Assembly (NCBI GenBank): GCA_037447655.1
Contig: JBBHKE010001523.1
Span: 188,001 to 212,236, forward strand
DNA length: 24,236 bases
DNA from: Zygnema cylindricum
Lineage: Eukaryota; Streptophyta; Zygnematophyceae; Zygnematales; Zygnemataceae
Direction of reading: 5' to 3'
In this document: positions 1-8,884 of the stretch, piece after piece
Numbering within the stretch: the first letter of the stretch is position 1
How the letters are laid out: every line of letters begins with the position of its first letter
The notes under the pieces: generated by a model
Seen by the model: only the letters and a program-made list of their open reading frames with translations
Database searches by the model: none
What the model was told of the DNA's origin: nothing
Program-made: the position numbers and the translations under genes

Positions 1-622
1 TAAAAAAAAAAGTTTGAAGGCCAAAAGTAGCGATACACAGTGCTTCTATGGGGAGAAAGAAGTGCAGTGCACATATTCCAACAGTCTGACCTCGTCTTAC
101 ATTATACAACATATATATACACACAAATAGCATGACACTTACAACAACGTTTATCACAGTTGCCCAAATCAGAACCTCGTAGAAGTGCAAAATGAAGTGT
201 GTTGAGCATAAGACGGTACATTGCAACTCTTTAAACAGTCACAAATGAGTGCTTCCAATTTCCAAAACCAGTACTGTGCTGACTTTGATTAATCTAGGGA
301 GGTGTGAACGCCTCCTCATTGGTTGAGGCAAAGAATCAGAAACTTGACCATGTGGAACATAAAAAACATTGACCTATATTAGGAGATGTAACAAATATGC
401 AGCAACAAAACCGACGTCCACATTCTGAAACCAAACCACCTCTAGCTTTTATTATATTGCAATACGTCACCTATTGGGTGAATCAAAACAGCTCAAAAGC
501 TTGCATCCACCATTTGTCCAAACATAAGCTTACTCATTAATTACCATACTAGAGTTTGGTTTAGAACCTTCCCTTCATCCATCTTCCCTCAATTAAAGAT
601 CCCACCTTACTGGTTTTCTCAC
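1..622. other. Intron of MSH7 running off the left edge
   Basis: The sequence is AT-rich and non-coding as read. It begins right after a consensus donor (GTGAGA), and no exon matching the family's next block is visible on the minus strand, so the next exon presumably lies beyond position 1. A small inverted repeat (GGAGGTGTGAACGCCTCC, 299-316) is the only structure noted. Confidence 0.6.
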
Positions 623-870
623 CTTCAGTCGTTTCAAATGGCAAACGAGGGCTGAAAGAGCACTTGCGGCCAGTTTTGGGTCGCCTTCTCCCACCAAATG
701 TCCAAGTACTTCTGTGAGACCTCCATTCGAGAGTTGTTTTCCTTCACTACCTTGAGATCCTGAGAGAGAAGGTTGAAAAAAACCATGGTTTTCCAATGTT
801 TGAATAGCAATATCGGGGTCGAGAAACTCGGTCCCCGGATGCATAGGTGTGACCTGTATAGGCAGCAATC
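623..870 (-). CDS. MSH7: MSH7 exon 9 (end of connector domain, into lever)
   Basis: After completing a Gly codon it encodes LLPIQVTPMHPGTEFLDPDI, AIQTLENHGFF, a polar insert (SLSGSQGSEGKQLSNGG) and SALSALVCHLKRLK. The last block is the family's ALSAL--HL-RL motif before the lever domain. The acceptor is CTAATTGCAG and the donor GTGAGA at 622; phase 0 at the end. The next expected exon (family motif GQTMVNLEIF) was not found in 1-622. Confidence 0.9.
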
Positions 871-3800
871 CTGCAATTAGAAGAAGAAACAAAAAAGGAA
901 AAAGAACTTAGAAGAAGTGGGAATCGGCATATCTTTGGAGAGTCATGCAGAGTTTTGTTTCCTGATGACCCCCCTACATGTTCTGTAAGTGATTAGACAG
1001 AAGATAATTCAAAAAAGAAAGGAATTAAAGAAATAAGAATTAGCCCACTTCAGGAGTTCATACAGAGTTTCTTCCATCCACGTCCCCTCTCCATAACTGG
1101 GCAGTTTTCTTTACATAAAAACAACAAGTCAGCCATCTATAACATCGCCGATGAGCTGCAACAACCTGTTGTCAATACTAATTTGAGATTATAATCCTTA
1201 ATTGTACCGAAAGTTATCACCACATATGACTTTGGGTCACCTCTGTATGAATAATTAAAACTGGTTATGGAACATACTTGGCATTAAGCATCTCTGGTTA
1301 CTTTCATTGGTTATGAGTGACTTCCTGTTTGACCAGTTGCAGTATGGAAGTTGCATTGAACTCTAAGAGAAATCTCAATCAAGCTCTCATCTGGTTTTTC
1401 TGGAAAAAAATTGAAAAAAAAATAATAAAAAAAGTATTGCTGTCGTCGTCGTTGTTTTCATTGTTTTTTAGGTTTTTTAAAAGGTAATATAATTAATTCT
1501 AATGAACTGATGGCGGACAACATAACTAACCTGGACCATTTGTGGTTCGGAGTACTCGACGAGTTTCAGAGGATATCTCTGCAAAATACCCAATTTCCTC
1601 ACATTTTTCAACATGCAGGCAGTCAAGTGCATATAAAATAGCAATTCTAGAAAAACAAAGTTTTTGAAAGATGTGAGAAAACATTAAACTTTAAAGAACT
1701 CTCAATGTGAAGAAAAATATTGGCTGGAAAGCACTTAAAGTTTTCCAAAGGTAGGTAAGCTGCAAAAACTTTAGTCCATGGATGAAACAGCCAAAAAAGT
1801 GAACAAACCAGCCAAATGTGTCAACAGCAAAAGCAAAATAGCTAGAAACATTTTTTGTACCAGCCAACCAGTACATTTCTTTGTATGAACAAAAAGAATA
1901 ATGGCCATCACTCTTCCTCTCCTTTTCTACTGCATGCACACAATGGTGAACAAAAAAAGGAAAAAGGGTTGGATTGAAGGTGCCTACCTCCAACTTCATA
2001 AATGATTTCTTGAGGTGAAACCTATGCATCACAAAAAAACAAACATGCAAATCTTAAGATAGTACTCTGTTAACATCACAGAAAGGTGAAAGTTTGATGA
2101 TTGAGAATAAGCTGAGGTATACAGGCAATTCCGACAGTTACTTATTTTCCCGAAGACACTTGTACATGACTTTAGTTCCTTTACACATTCGATTCACTTC
2201 ATAAAATTAAAACTGATGAAACTGAAACTGGTCATATTGGTGACTAACACAAATAAGTATTTATAGCCCAAACATGCAGTCATTCACAGCATTGAGATCT
2301 ATGCCACATGACATATGTTACATGCATCCTCGATAAAAAATTGCTCGTTTTTGTTTCGAGTACTTTATCTTTGTGTTGATCCCAGTTTCTACCTTTCCAT
2401 GCCTGCTTACAAGTTCAAGAGAACTGACACTGCACTGCCCATCGCTATTAGAGTTAATCACTCTATTTGACTGAGTATTTTTCTGACTCGAAATCATAAT
2501 TTTTTGTTAATAACACTATTTAGTGAAATGTTAAAACATAATCTAGAGTAGTCTAGTGTTAACGCTAATCTTCACTAACTCTAAATTTCCCTATTGCAAA
2601 TGTGCCTGCTCCAATTTTTACTTGTGTAGAGAGAGCAATGAGAGCAAACGTGACAAGTATTATGGTATTATTATTTAGTAAGCATATAACCTTCAACCAA
2701 AAAAAGCCCAAATTTCCTATTGCTAGTTTGCCTGCTTACCTGTGTCAGTAGAGCAGTGAGAGCGGCACGTGATGAATCATCACGCATGGAACCGACATAA
2801 AACTTTCCTGCTGCAGCATCCACAAAAGCAAAACCGAAAATGGAAGAGCCTCCATCTTGAGTCCCTGACACTTCTATGGCTTCCTGACTCCCGTCAACAC
2901 GAAGAGAGAGGGAAACCTGCACATAGATGTGGGTAATTCAGTAAGATCTCCAGTTTCCTGTATGCATATAAGTGATTTCCCAACGGGCGATTAATGAGTC
3001 AGTCTTGTGGGTCAGGGAGAGTTGAGAATTCTTCTTAGCCAACTAAACCATCACCTACTATACAATTACTTTCAGAATTGGTGAGTTAGATTTAAAGGTG
3101 ACAAATAATCTCTCCTTATGATTGTAAGGATAGGGAATCTACAGTTGCAATCACTAACAACCATCAGATCACCCGAAAACTATTGAACACGTAACTTCTC
3201 GTCATTTCAGTGCATCACTTGAGCCCCGCTACATGGTGCAATCTGGCTAGACCAGTCAGCCAGTACACTTTCTTCGAAGGATGGCTGCTTCCAAGCCCAC
3301 CTCCTGGTTGTCATTGCTCGATCACCACCTTTTACACTAAGTGATTGCTTTAGGACTTTAACTTAGGATCTGGGCTATTTCTCTCTCGACTTTGAATCTT
3401 AGCACCTAAAGTCTGTCCGTATAATGCATATTTTGGTCGAAAATGAATAAACAGCAATTGCTGGTGTATGTAGCGACGGTGAACAACATGTAAACGAAAA
3501 AAGTGAAATATGAAAGGGAAATGAACACAAGATTAGCTCGACTTTAAATGCATACGTATTGCCAAGAATCACTGAAACACTTAAGACTTTTTCCATCAAA
3601 TTACATTCATTCATAGTTGATTTAAAAGAAAAAAAAAGAATAAAGATAACAACTCAAACCTCTTTGATAGCTAGTAGATGTACAGCTTCTGGCTGTAAAT
3701 TTTCGTCTACGAGAGTAGCTGGCGTTTGTACTTGAGTGAGCATTCTTCTTACCATCTGTTTTGAGTCCCACAACAATGCAGATAAAAACCCACAAAATAA

Positions 3801-6800
3801 AAACAAATTTAGGATTGCAAAAAGCTCTAGAGCCAAGAAAATGAGTACACAAACCACAAAAAAGTAAAAATCAAATGCAAATTTTACCTTACCAAAAACA
3901 AGAACTTCCCCAAAAGCTCTAAAGATAATAAATTTATCAAAAACCTTGTACCAGTAGCACCAACTTGTAGCAATATCCACGCAGGTCATGAAATTTTAGA
4001 CAGAAATGGAAAAGTGTCTCTGAAATTAGACCGAAAGAATTAAAGAAATAGTCATTGTTAAGCCTTTTTTACTATGAGAACATACTGCTTGTGGTCCCCT
4101 TTTGGCTTTTGCCTCCTCTCCAGTCTCAACCTGCTCCATACGACCGACCTTATACCTACACGTGGAGCAAAAACGCGAAGATATAAAGAGAGGAAGAAGA
4201 AAAAGAAGGGCAAAAGCATGAATACATAAAAACATAAAAGATAAGCGTATAAAAGCATAAAATGAAAGCATAAACGCATTAAAGCACAAAACATCAAAGC
4301 ATAAAACATAAAAGCATAAAAACATAAAAACATAAAAGCATTGAAGCATTAAACACAAAAGCAAAAAAGACTAAAAGCCAGAACCTGAAATTATCCAGTA
4401 AGCAATGAGTCTCACCCTCTCGAGACCAGTTTGCGTACAGCCTCCTCAATGCCACTCTCGGGTACTCCAACCTGTATTTAAAATGCCAGCTATAATAGAT
4501 GAAACCATAATCCATCATGCTTGAAGAACCATACATTTGTACTGAATTTTGGTTTCAGAAAACTCAAAATTGTAAATACAACCTGATTAAAAACTCATCA
4601 AAACATCCATCTCTTAATGCAAAAAAAAAAATGCAGTGCATCGATGCTTTATACCAATGTATTCATTTATTCAAGAAAACAGTTTGTCAATTCCTCACGT
4701 TGATGTGAAAAACCAAAAGAACCACACTCATAATGAGTTGTATATATCCATAAATACCCAAAAACATTCATAATACTCATCAGAGTCATAACACTCAAAA
4801 ATAGTCCTAAAAACTCATAAAAACTCCTGATTACTTTTAAACCATACGTCAATTGGCTTCAAAAAAGGAAATTTGTGCAGTACAAAGCCAATCGTTATTA
4901 GCGTTGTGTACGCTAATTCCGTCCCGCTTTTTTTTTTATTATTCTCAAATAGAATTATCCACACTATTTTAAAAAAAACCCTAATTCCTAATGAGAATAG
5001 ACGATTTCTTCGAAAATTTTCAAATTCCCAATTAGCGCAAACCACGCTAATTATTCGTATACGCTAAAAAAACTTACACGCTAATAACGATTGGCGGTGT
5101 AGTAAGCCACCAAATCAGAATCAAAACATTGAAACAAATAATAAATTTAAAGTTTGTATTTACCTGGAGACACTTTCCCACTCCACTGACAGTAAGCTTC
5201 CAATCGAGCTCCCGGTGGCCAATTTCCGCGTCTAACTCATAAAGTTCATAAAATTTTCCCTACAATGTTTTTCACAAATTTGACCCAAATTTTTCAATCC
5301 ACTAACTCATAAAGCTCATAGAATTTTCCCTACAGTAGCCCATCGCTATTAGAGTTGGTGAAAATTGAGTTCATATTAGAACTAACTATACTAAATTGTG
5401 TTTTGAGGCATGCCACATTTTGGGGCACATAAATAGTGTTACGAAAACAAGTTTATGATTTTAGGTCAAAAAAACATCACTCGAATAAGAGAGGTTAACT
5501 TTTGACAGCAATAACACTAGGTCCCACAAAATTCATTCAATATTATCACAAAAAATGATAAACTTTAAAATTTAATATCACGAATTTCTACTGTGAAAAT
5601 CCTTAAGAGTTTTCACATTTCCAATAGTAAAAAAAATTTACCCTCTCCCTTCGACCCTGCTACTCTCCTTTTCTTTTCTGCTTCTAATAAAGGAGCAAAC
5701 AAATAAGATATTTTTTGTTGAAAATTTTCTTAAGCAAGAGTAGGGAGGGGGAGAGGGAGAGGGAGAGGGAGAGGGAGCTTGCTCTCCCTCTCTCGCTCGC
5801 TCGCCGAACACTTTACTCACCACTTTAAAGAAAAGAATGGTATCCATATATTTGCACTTTGTCTCCCAATACTGCTTCTGAGACTTGGACTTCCCATTCA
5901 TCACTTCCCTCGGGACGGTAACTGTTCTTTTGTCGTAGCCGGGCTCCCCCGGTCTCCTCCCGTTGCCATCTTTGACACGAGAGGGATGGAGCCATTCTAT
6001 CCTTTTCCGAGCTTCTGCCCATAGACCTGTCTTTCCAGCCGCAGTATAATCCTCCTCTCCAATTGCCTCAAGAAATCTTCTCCTTCTTTTCATAACTTCA
6101 ATTGCTGATCCTCTCTCCTCTTCTCTCTCTCCTCTCTCTTCTCTTCCTTCGGTATCTTCTTCATCACCTTCAAGACCAGCCATGGCTGATGATTCTCTAA
6201 CCTCTTGTGCTTTCCTGCCTTCTCTTCCTTCTCTCCCTGATCTTCCTTCTCTCCCTGCTCTCCCTTCCCCGACTTCTTTTCCATACTCTGTTTCTCTGTA
6301 TCCACTGTCATCATTGCCATCACTATCATCATTTTCTCCCTTAGAATGTACAATTCTAGAGCTACTTTTCTTCCTATCGTCTCTCCCTCCTCTCTCTTCC
6401 CTACCTTTTTTACCATTCTCTTTTTCTCTGGAAACTAAAATTCTGGAGCTATTTTCCTCCCTTTTATTTGCATTTGTCTTTTCCTCTCGGTGTAGTTTCC
6501 GCATGGTTTGAGAAGGTACGGACTGCAAAGTTGGAGGCTTGGGAGCCGTACTTTCCGTACTGTCCAAAGATGCCCTCCCTAAAATGGCTGACTGCGATTG
6601 GTCGAATAAATCCGCTTGAATTTGCTGACGTGGCAAACTTCTGCCGCTACGTCTAGTGTAGGTCGTGACGTGTTTTTGGAAGCTTCTGAAGAAAGTTCAA
6701 AGGAATCCGACGGATCAGAAGAAACTTGAGGTTGAAATCTTGACTTGGTTTGACTTTTGGGCGAGGATTTGGTGTCCCCCGAAACACGGCGAGAGAAAAA

Positions 6801-6827
6801 GCTGTGGAGAGAACATTGCTGAGACAT
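623..6827 (-). CDS. MSH7: MutS homologue MSH7 (MSH6-like), 5' part, spliced, partial
   Basis: Subunit of a eukaryotic MutS heterodimer (MSH2 with MSH7, called MutS-gamma in plants) that recognises base mismatches in the nucleus. Ten exons join in phase to about 591 residues: 6745-6827, 5821-6685, 5164-5259, 4416-4471, 4086-4155, 3660-3755, 2740-2916, 1988-2021, 1531-1578, 623-870 (read right to left). In order they give a PIP box (QCSLHSFF, residues 4-11), a charged low-complexity linker (to about 270), mismatch-recognition domain I with GKFYELYELDAEIG at about 317-330, and connector domain II (GFAFVDAAAGKFYVGSMRDD). All introns are GT..AG. I prefer MSH7 to MSH6 because no Tudor domain precedes domain I and the EAVHLLAIKE and RAALTALLTQVSPQEIIYE blocks resemble plant MSH7. 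The lever, clamp and Walker ATPase parts lie past the left edge. No disabling lesion is forced, although exon 1 needs a short intron to stay in frame. MSH6 is the alternative. Confidence 0.88.
1531..1578 (-). CDS. MSH7: MSH7 exon 8, 48-nt micro-exon (connector domain)
   Basis: Two bases complete a Glu codon with exon 7, then ISSETRRVLRTTNGP, then one base passed to exon 9. It corresponds to the GLSREAQKALRK region of the family. The acceptor is TTTTGCAG and the donor GTTAGT. The phase agrees on both sides. Confidence 0.85.
1988..2021 (-). CDS. MSH7: MSH7 exon 7, 34-nt micro-exon (connector domain)
   Basis: GTTTCACCTCAAGAAATC and the following bases encode VSPQEIIYEVG plus one base. It fits exactly between TALLTQ of exon 6 and ISSETRR of exon 8; the family has VSPKEVLYD at this point. 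The acceptor is GCATAG and the donor GTAGGC. It is too short for ORF callers and was found by splice phase and homology. Confidence 0.85.
2433..2612. mobile_element. Decayed MITE of the same family
   Basis: The left end CACTGCCCATCGCTATTAGAG followed by TTAATCACTC matches the family. The right end is only faintly recognisable (ACTAACTCTAAATTTCCCTA). It lies in the intron between MSH7 exons 6 and 7; its right limit is approximate. Confidence 0.4.
2740..2916 (-). CDS. MSH7: MSH7 exon 6 (connector domain II)
   Basis: Fifty-nine codons, phase 0 to 0, with acceptor GTGCAG and donor GTAAGC. After a variable stretch (SLRVDGSQEAIEVSGTQDGG) it encodes GFAFVDAAAGKFYVGSMRDD and AALTALLTQ. This is the first beta strands and helix of the MutS connector domain, which relays the mismatch signal between the DNA-binding and ATPase parts. 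Confidence 0.93.
3660..3755 (-). CDS. MSH7: MSH7 exon 5 (end of domain I)
   Basis: Thirty-two codons, phase 0 to 0: MVRRMLTQVQTPATLVDENL followed by QPEAVHLLAIKE. The TPATL-DE and AVHLLAIKE segments match the domain I/II junction of plant MSH7, where a D/E-AVHLLAIKE block occurs; MSH6 has a different sequence here. The acceptor is AAAACAG. The donor is GTTTGA, a weak but valid GT. Confidence 0.88.
4086..4155 (-). CDS. MSH7: MSH7 exon 4 (domain I)
   Basis: Encodes YKVGRMEQVETGEEAKAKRG and PQA, the diagnostic YKVGR-EQ-ET block of MSH3/MSH6/MSH7 proteins, closing in phase 0 at a GTATGT donor. The acceptor is GTGTAG. The intron before it is short (260 bp) and largely made of an A-rich minisatellite. 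Confidence 0.9.
4197..4380 (+). repeat. A-rich minisatellite, about 10-bp AAAGCATAAA unit
   Basis: Degenerate tandem copies of AAAGCATAAA and AAAACATAAA fill most of the intron between MSH7 exons 3 and 4. Confidence 0.75.
4416..4471 (-). CDS. MSH7: MSH7 exon 3 (domain I)
   Basis: Encodes VGVPESGIEEAVRKLVSRG and ends after two bases of the last Gly codon. The acceptor is TACAG and the donor GTGAGA. It continues the domain I block in which the family has VGISESGID-AV-KL-ARGYKVGR. It splices in phase to exon 4, whose first base completes the Gly codon before YKVGR. Confidence 0.9.
4883..5099. mobile_element. MITE, CACCG-GAATCG family, TA target site (217 bp)
   Basis: Terminal inverted repeats CAAAGCCAATCGTTATTAGC (left) and CACCGCCAATCGTTATTAGC (reverse complement of right), continued by GCGNNNNACGCTAATT inner repeats. 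It is flanked by TA at 4881-4882 and 5100-5101. There is no coding capacity. It sits in the intron between MSH7 exons 2 and 3. TA target sites suggest a Tc1/mariner-type or related mobiliser. Confidence 0.75.
5164..5259 (-). CDS. MSH7: MSH7 exon 2: F-Y-E mismatch-binding motif
   Basis: These 32 codons (phase 0 to 0) encode GKFYELYELDAEIGHRELDW followed by KLTVSGVGKCLQ. Phe in F-x-E (F-Y-E here) is the residue that stacks on the mispaired base in MutS and MSH6-type subunits, and Glu contacts it, so this subunit is predicted to be the mismatch-reading partner rather than MSH2. The acceptor is TTGTAG and the donor GTAAAT. Immediately upstream in the gene is a second, partial copy of the exon start (5302-5334), described separately. 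Confidence 0.93.
5302..5334 (-). pseudogene. Partial duplicate of MSH7 exon 2 start, with F-Y-E motif
   Basis: Thirty-three bp repeat the exon 2 acceptor and first codons exactly 70 bp away (5232-5264) with two differences. On the gene strand it reads TAG then GGA AAA TTC TAT GAG CTT TAT GAG TTA, encoding GKFYELYEL. Both differences are synonymous third-position changes (TTT/TTC, GAA/GAG). Reading on gives V-D-stop, so it is a relic or at best a cryptic acceptor. A MITE end (GCCCATCGCTATTAG, from 5338) abuts it. Confidence 0.75.
5338..5630. mobile_element. Decayed MITE-like insertion in MSH7 intron 1
   Basis: It begins with GCCCATCGCTATTAGAGTTG after a TA, like the 2433 copy, and directly abuts the duplicated exon fragment at 5302-5334. 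The far end is unclear; the AT-rich sequence up to about 5630 shows no convincing matching terminus. Confidence 0.35.
5743..5777 (+). repeat. Short (GAGGGA)n run in MSH7 intron
   Basis: About six GAGGGA units lie just inside the intron after exon 1b, the same hexanucleotide as the upstream array. It is a pyrimidine-rich run on the transcript. Confidence 0.85.
5821..6685 (-). CDS. MSH7: MSH7 exon 1b: charged linker and start of mismatch-recognition domain
   Basis: Most of this exon encodes an Arg/Glu/Lys/Ser-rich low-complexity linker (runs of GRE and EER, from GA-rich DNA) with no recognisable fold. It ends in strongly conserved sequence: IEWLHPSRVKDGNGRRPG, YDKRT, SQKQYW and YMDTILFFKV, the entry to MutS domain I. 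The exon closes after the GTG of FFKV with a consensus donor GTGAGT at 5820. Reading on past the donor gives only APSPSPS from a second GAGGGA run, so the splice is well supported. The length and lack of a Tudor domain fit MSH7 better than plant MSH6. Confidence 0.85.
6745..6827 (-). CDS. MSH7: MSH7 exon 1a: start codon and PCNA-interacting (PIP) box
   Basis: The ATG at 6827 opens MSQQCSLHSFFSRR. Q-x-x-L-x-x-F-F at residues 4-11 is a canonical PCNA-interacting peptide, found at the extreme N-terminus of MSH6/MSH7 proteins, which fixes this start despite in-frame upstream ATGs inside the (TCCCTC)n array. This reading frame stops at 6579-6581, while the frame encoding domain I is different and has a stop at 6697-6699. 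A 59-nt intron at 6686-6744 (donor GTCAAG, acceptor CTTTCTTCAG) would join the two frames exactly. The acceptor is good and the donor weak. A sequencing indel or a real frameshift between 6579 and 6696 is the alternative. Confidence 0.7.
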
Positions 6828-6828
6828 A

Positions 6829-7115
6829 GAGGGAGAGGGAGAGGGAAAGGGAGAGGGAGAGGGAGAGAGAGAGGGAGAGGGAGAGGGAAAATTGGCGGAG
6901 AGGGAGAGGGAGAGAGAGTCAGAGAGAGGGAGAGGGAGAGGGAGAGGGAGAGAAAAAATTGGCGAGGGAGAGGGAGAGGGAGAGGGAGAGGGAGAGGGAG
7001 AGGGAGAGGGAGAGGGAGAGGGAGAGGAAGAGGGAGAGGGAGAGGGGGAGGGGGAGAGGGAGGGGGAGGGGAAGAGAGGGAGAGGGAGAGGGAGAGTGAG
7101 AGGGAGAAGGAGAGA
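6829..7115 (+). repeat. (GAGGGA)n hexanucleotide array abutting the MSH7 start codon
   Basis: About 290 bp of GAGGGA units (TCCCTC on the MSH7 strand) with small interruptions begins two bases upstream of the MSH7 ATG. It is probably the 5' UTR or core promoter. Because the period is a multiple of three, long open frames occur on both strands (Ser-Pro, Leu-Pro, Gly-Arg or Glu-Gly repeats); these are artefacts of the repeat. Confidence 0.9.
6891..6898 (+). promoter_or_regulatory. E2F-like site upstream of MSH7
   Basis: ATTGGCGG fits the E2F consensus WTTSSCSS and lies 64 bp upstream of the MSH7 ATG, inside the (GAGGGA)n array. A near copy, ATTGGCGA, is at 6958-6965. Both sit in the only non-GA interruptions (AAAATTGGCG) of the array. 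Plant replication and repair genes are often E2F-controlled; function here is inferred. Confidence 0.35.
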
Positions 7116-7420
7116 CTTGGGTAAAACAAAATTAGTACAAGGGGGAGTGAGAGGGAGACATAGCGTACTCTGAAACAAGGATCATAGAAGGAGCAGAGAG
7201 AGAGAAGATTTTGAAGGGAAGAGAATAAAAGTTGAGGAACAAAATTAGAAAGTCAGCCTAGAGAAATAGTCGTCAAAAATTCAAATGAGGGAGGAAAGGG
7301 AGGGAAAAGTTAAAGTTCATCAAAGCTAAGAATGTCGAAAAGTTGAAAAAGTTGAAAATTTGGATGCAATTGTGGCGGGATTTGGAGCCAAATTGCCAGA
7401 GCTCTGCATGCAGATTACAG

Positions 7421-7926
7421 TACAGCGTAGTACGGTTTCGTACAGTAAAGTACTGTACTGTACTATACGGTTTCGTACAGATGGCAAGCGGGGAAAAATA
7501 AGTGAAAAGGGCGTTGAAAGGGCGTCCAATTCGTAGGGATTTCAACTTTTTTACGAAAATTACGTAGGATTCGTCGATTTCATACTTTTCGTAAAATTCG
7601 TGTATATTTCGTTGTACGGACATGGACAAAAACGTACGAAAAACTTAACCTTGAAAAATCTTTAAAAAAATCTTAGAAGTACGGACAATGAACAGAATTG
7701 TACGAAAATTGTACGTTGATGAAAAAAAAATGTAGCACAGCCGTACTTAAAAATACGGAAGGTACGAAAATGTACCCTTAAATCCTAAAAAGTAAAAACC
7801 TCTTGAAAAAACCTCAAATGCACGGGCCTATACGGAAACTGTACGTAAATGTACGAAAAATCTACGGGTGCATAGTAGGGTACGCATTTTATTAACTTTT
7901 CCACATCGTTTGATGCGTACCGTACG
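7421..7926. repeat. GTACG/CGTAC-rich tract
   Basis: About 17 GTACG or CGTAC pentamers in roughly 500 bp by eye, where about one is expected by chance. It includes two copies of TACGGTTTCGTACAG 35 bp apart (7431-7445, 7466-7480). There is no credible ORF. It lies between the MSH7 promoter region and the transposon nest. Confidence 0.6.
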
Positions 7927-8032
7927 TAGTATTCGTTACTGTAGTTTATACCGTGCGTAACATGCGCACGGGACATCTATGGAAAAGGGGAAAGAAAATA
8001 TGAAAACAGAATGGCGCCTGGTCCGTATTGAT

Positions 8033-8821
8033 TAGTGTTGGGTATCGGGTAAATTCATATCGTGATAATTTCGATATTCAATATATCGAATATTGATTGA
8101 GCTGAATCTTCGATATATCGTATCGTTACCAACAAAAAGTATAGCGATATATATCGCGATATATATTATTTTTTAAATTTAATATTTTATTTTTTAATAT
8201 AATATGTTATTTTAGCGAAAAAAACAAATTGTCTGATACGCCACGTACGACGTGATTTTCGTTCTGTGACTTAAAGGTAGACGCCGCAAAATGTAACCGA
8301 CAAAAAAGTACAAATTCTGAAATTCATATAATTACTTATTTAGGGTATGGTTACATGAGGAGGTCTCTGTAATAGTACGGACAGCAAAATTTCTACATCG
8401 CGTATCTTCTGTAAACAAGTTTTTGCATACGTGTTTTTATTTGAGTGGTTCCATGTAAGTTGACGATCAAATCTCTAAAATCGACAAAGATTTGAGAACC
8501 GACCATTTTCGTATGGAAATCCGTACTTGCGTATTATGTAAGTGTACCGCGTCAACGTACCTCAGAGATCTCCTTCACTCTGCTGACTTTCAGGAAAAAA
8601 ACCGTATTTCTTTTCGGCAAAATTTTTACGGTCACCGTGTCCGAAGGCACGAGACTTTGGAGAACTGTGAAAATTTTCATTTTTTATTTTTAAATGCTTC
8701 GATATATCGACGATGCGACATAGTGGCGATATATCGCGATATTTTCGAAATATTGATTATCGAGTACCTGAAATTCGATATATATCGAATATCGGCAAAT
8801 GGTCCTCGATACCCAACTCGA
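8033..8821. mobile_element. hAT-like non-autonomous element with 8-bp target duplication
   Basis: The perfect 8-bp direct repeat GTATTGAT flanks it (8025-8032 and 8822-8829). The ends are TAGTGTTGGGTATCGGGTA and, in reverse complement, TCGAGTTGGGTATCGAGGA, matching at 13 of the first 15 bases. The 8-bp duplication and a T/CAGTGTTGGGTATCG-type end are typical of hAT elements. Both subterminal regions (8060-8165 and 8699-8795) are packed with CGATATATCG palindromes, possible transposase-binding sites. No transposase is present. The interior carries the terminus of another element at 8343. Confidence 0.82.
8343..8690 (+). mobile_element. GGGTATGG-terminus element fragment nested in the hAT element
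   Basis: It starts TTA then GGGTATGGTTACATGAGGAG. Its first 250 bp match, inverted, the sequence ending at 14527; its last 130 bp match, inverted, 12490-12610. No CCATACCC right end is found before hAT sequence resumes near 8697, so the right side is lost or lies elsewhere. Confidence 0.6.
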
Positions 8822-8884
8822 GTATTGATATCGCTGGTAGAGGACAGTATAATCAATGTCGCATGCGGACAAACTTGTACGGTA

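Noticed and set aside
6750-7173. Plus-strand Gly-Arg and Glu-Gly repeat frames over the GAGGGA array
   Set aside because: These are artefacts of a hexanucleotide repeat that stays open in several frames. There is no non-repetitive domain.
6579-7178. Long Ser-Pro-rich minus-strand frame extending MSH7 upstream, starting at an ATG at 7178
   Set aside because: The extension is only translation of the (TCCCTC)n array. The PIP-box methionine at 6827 is the natural start for the family.
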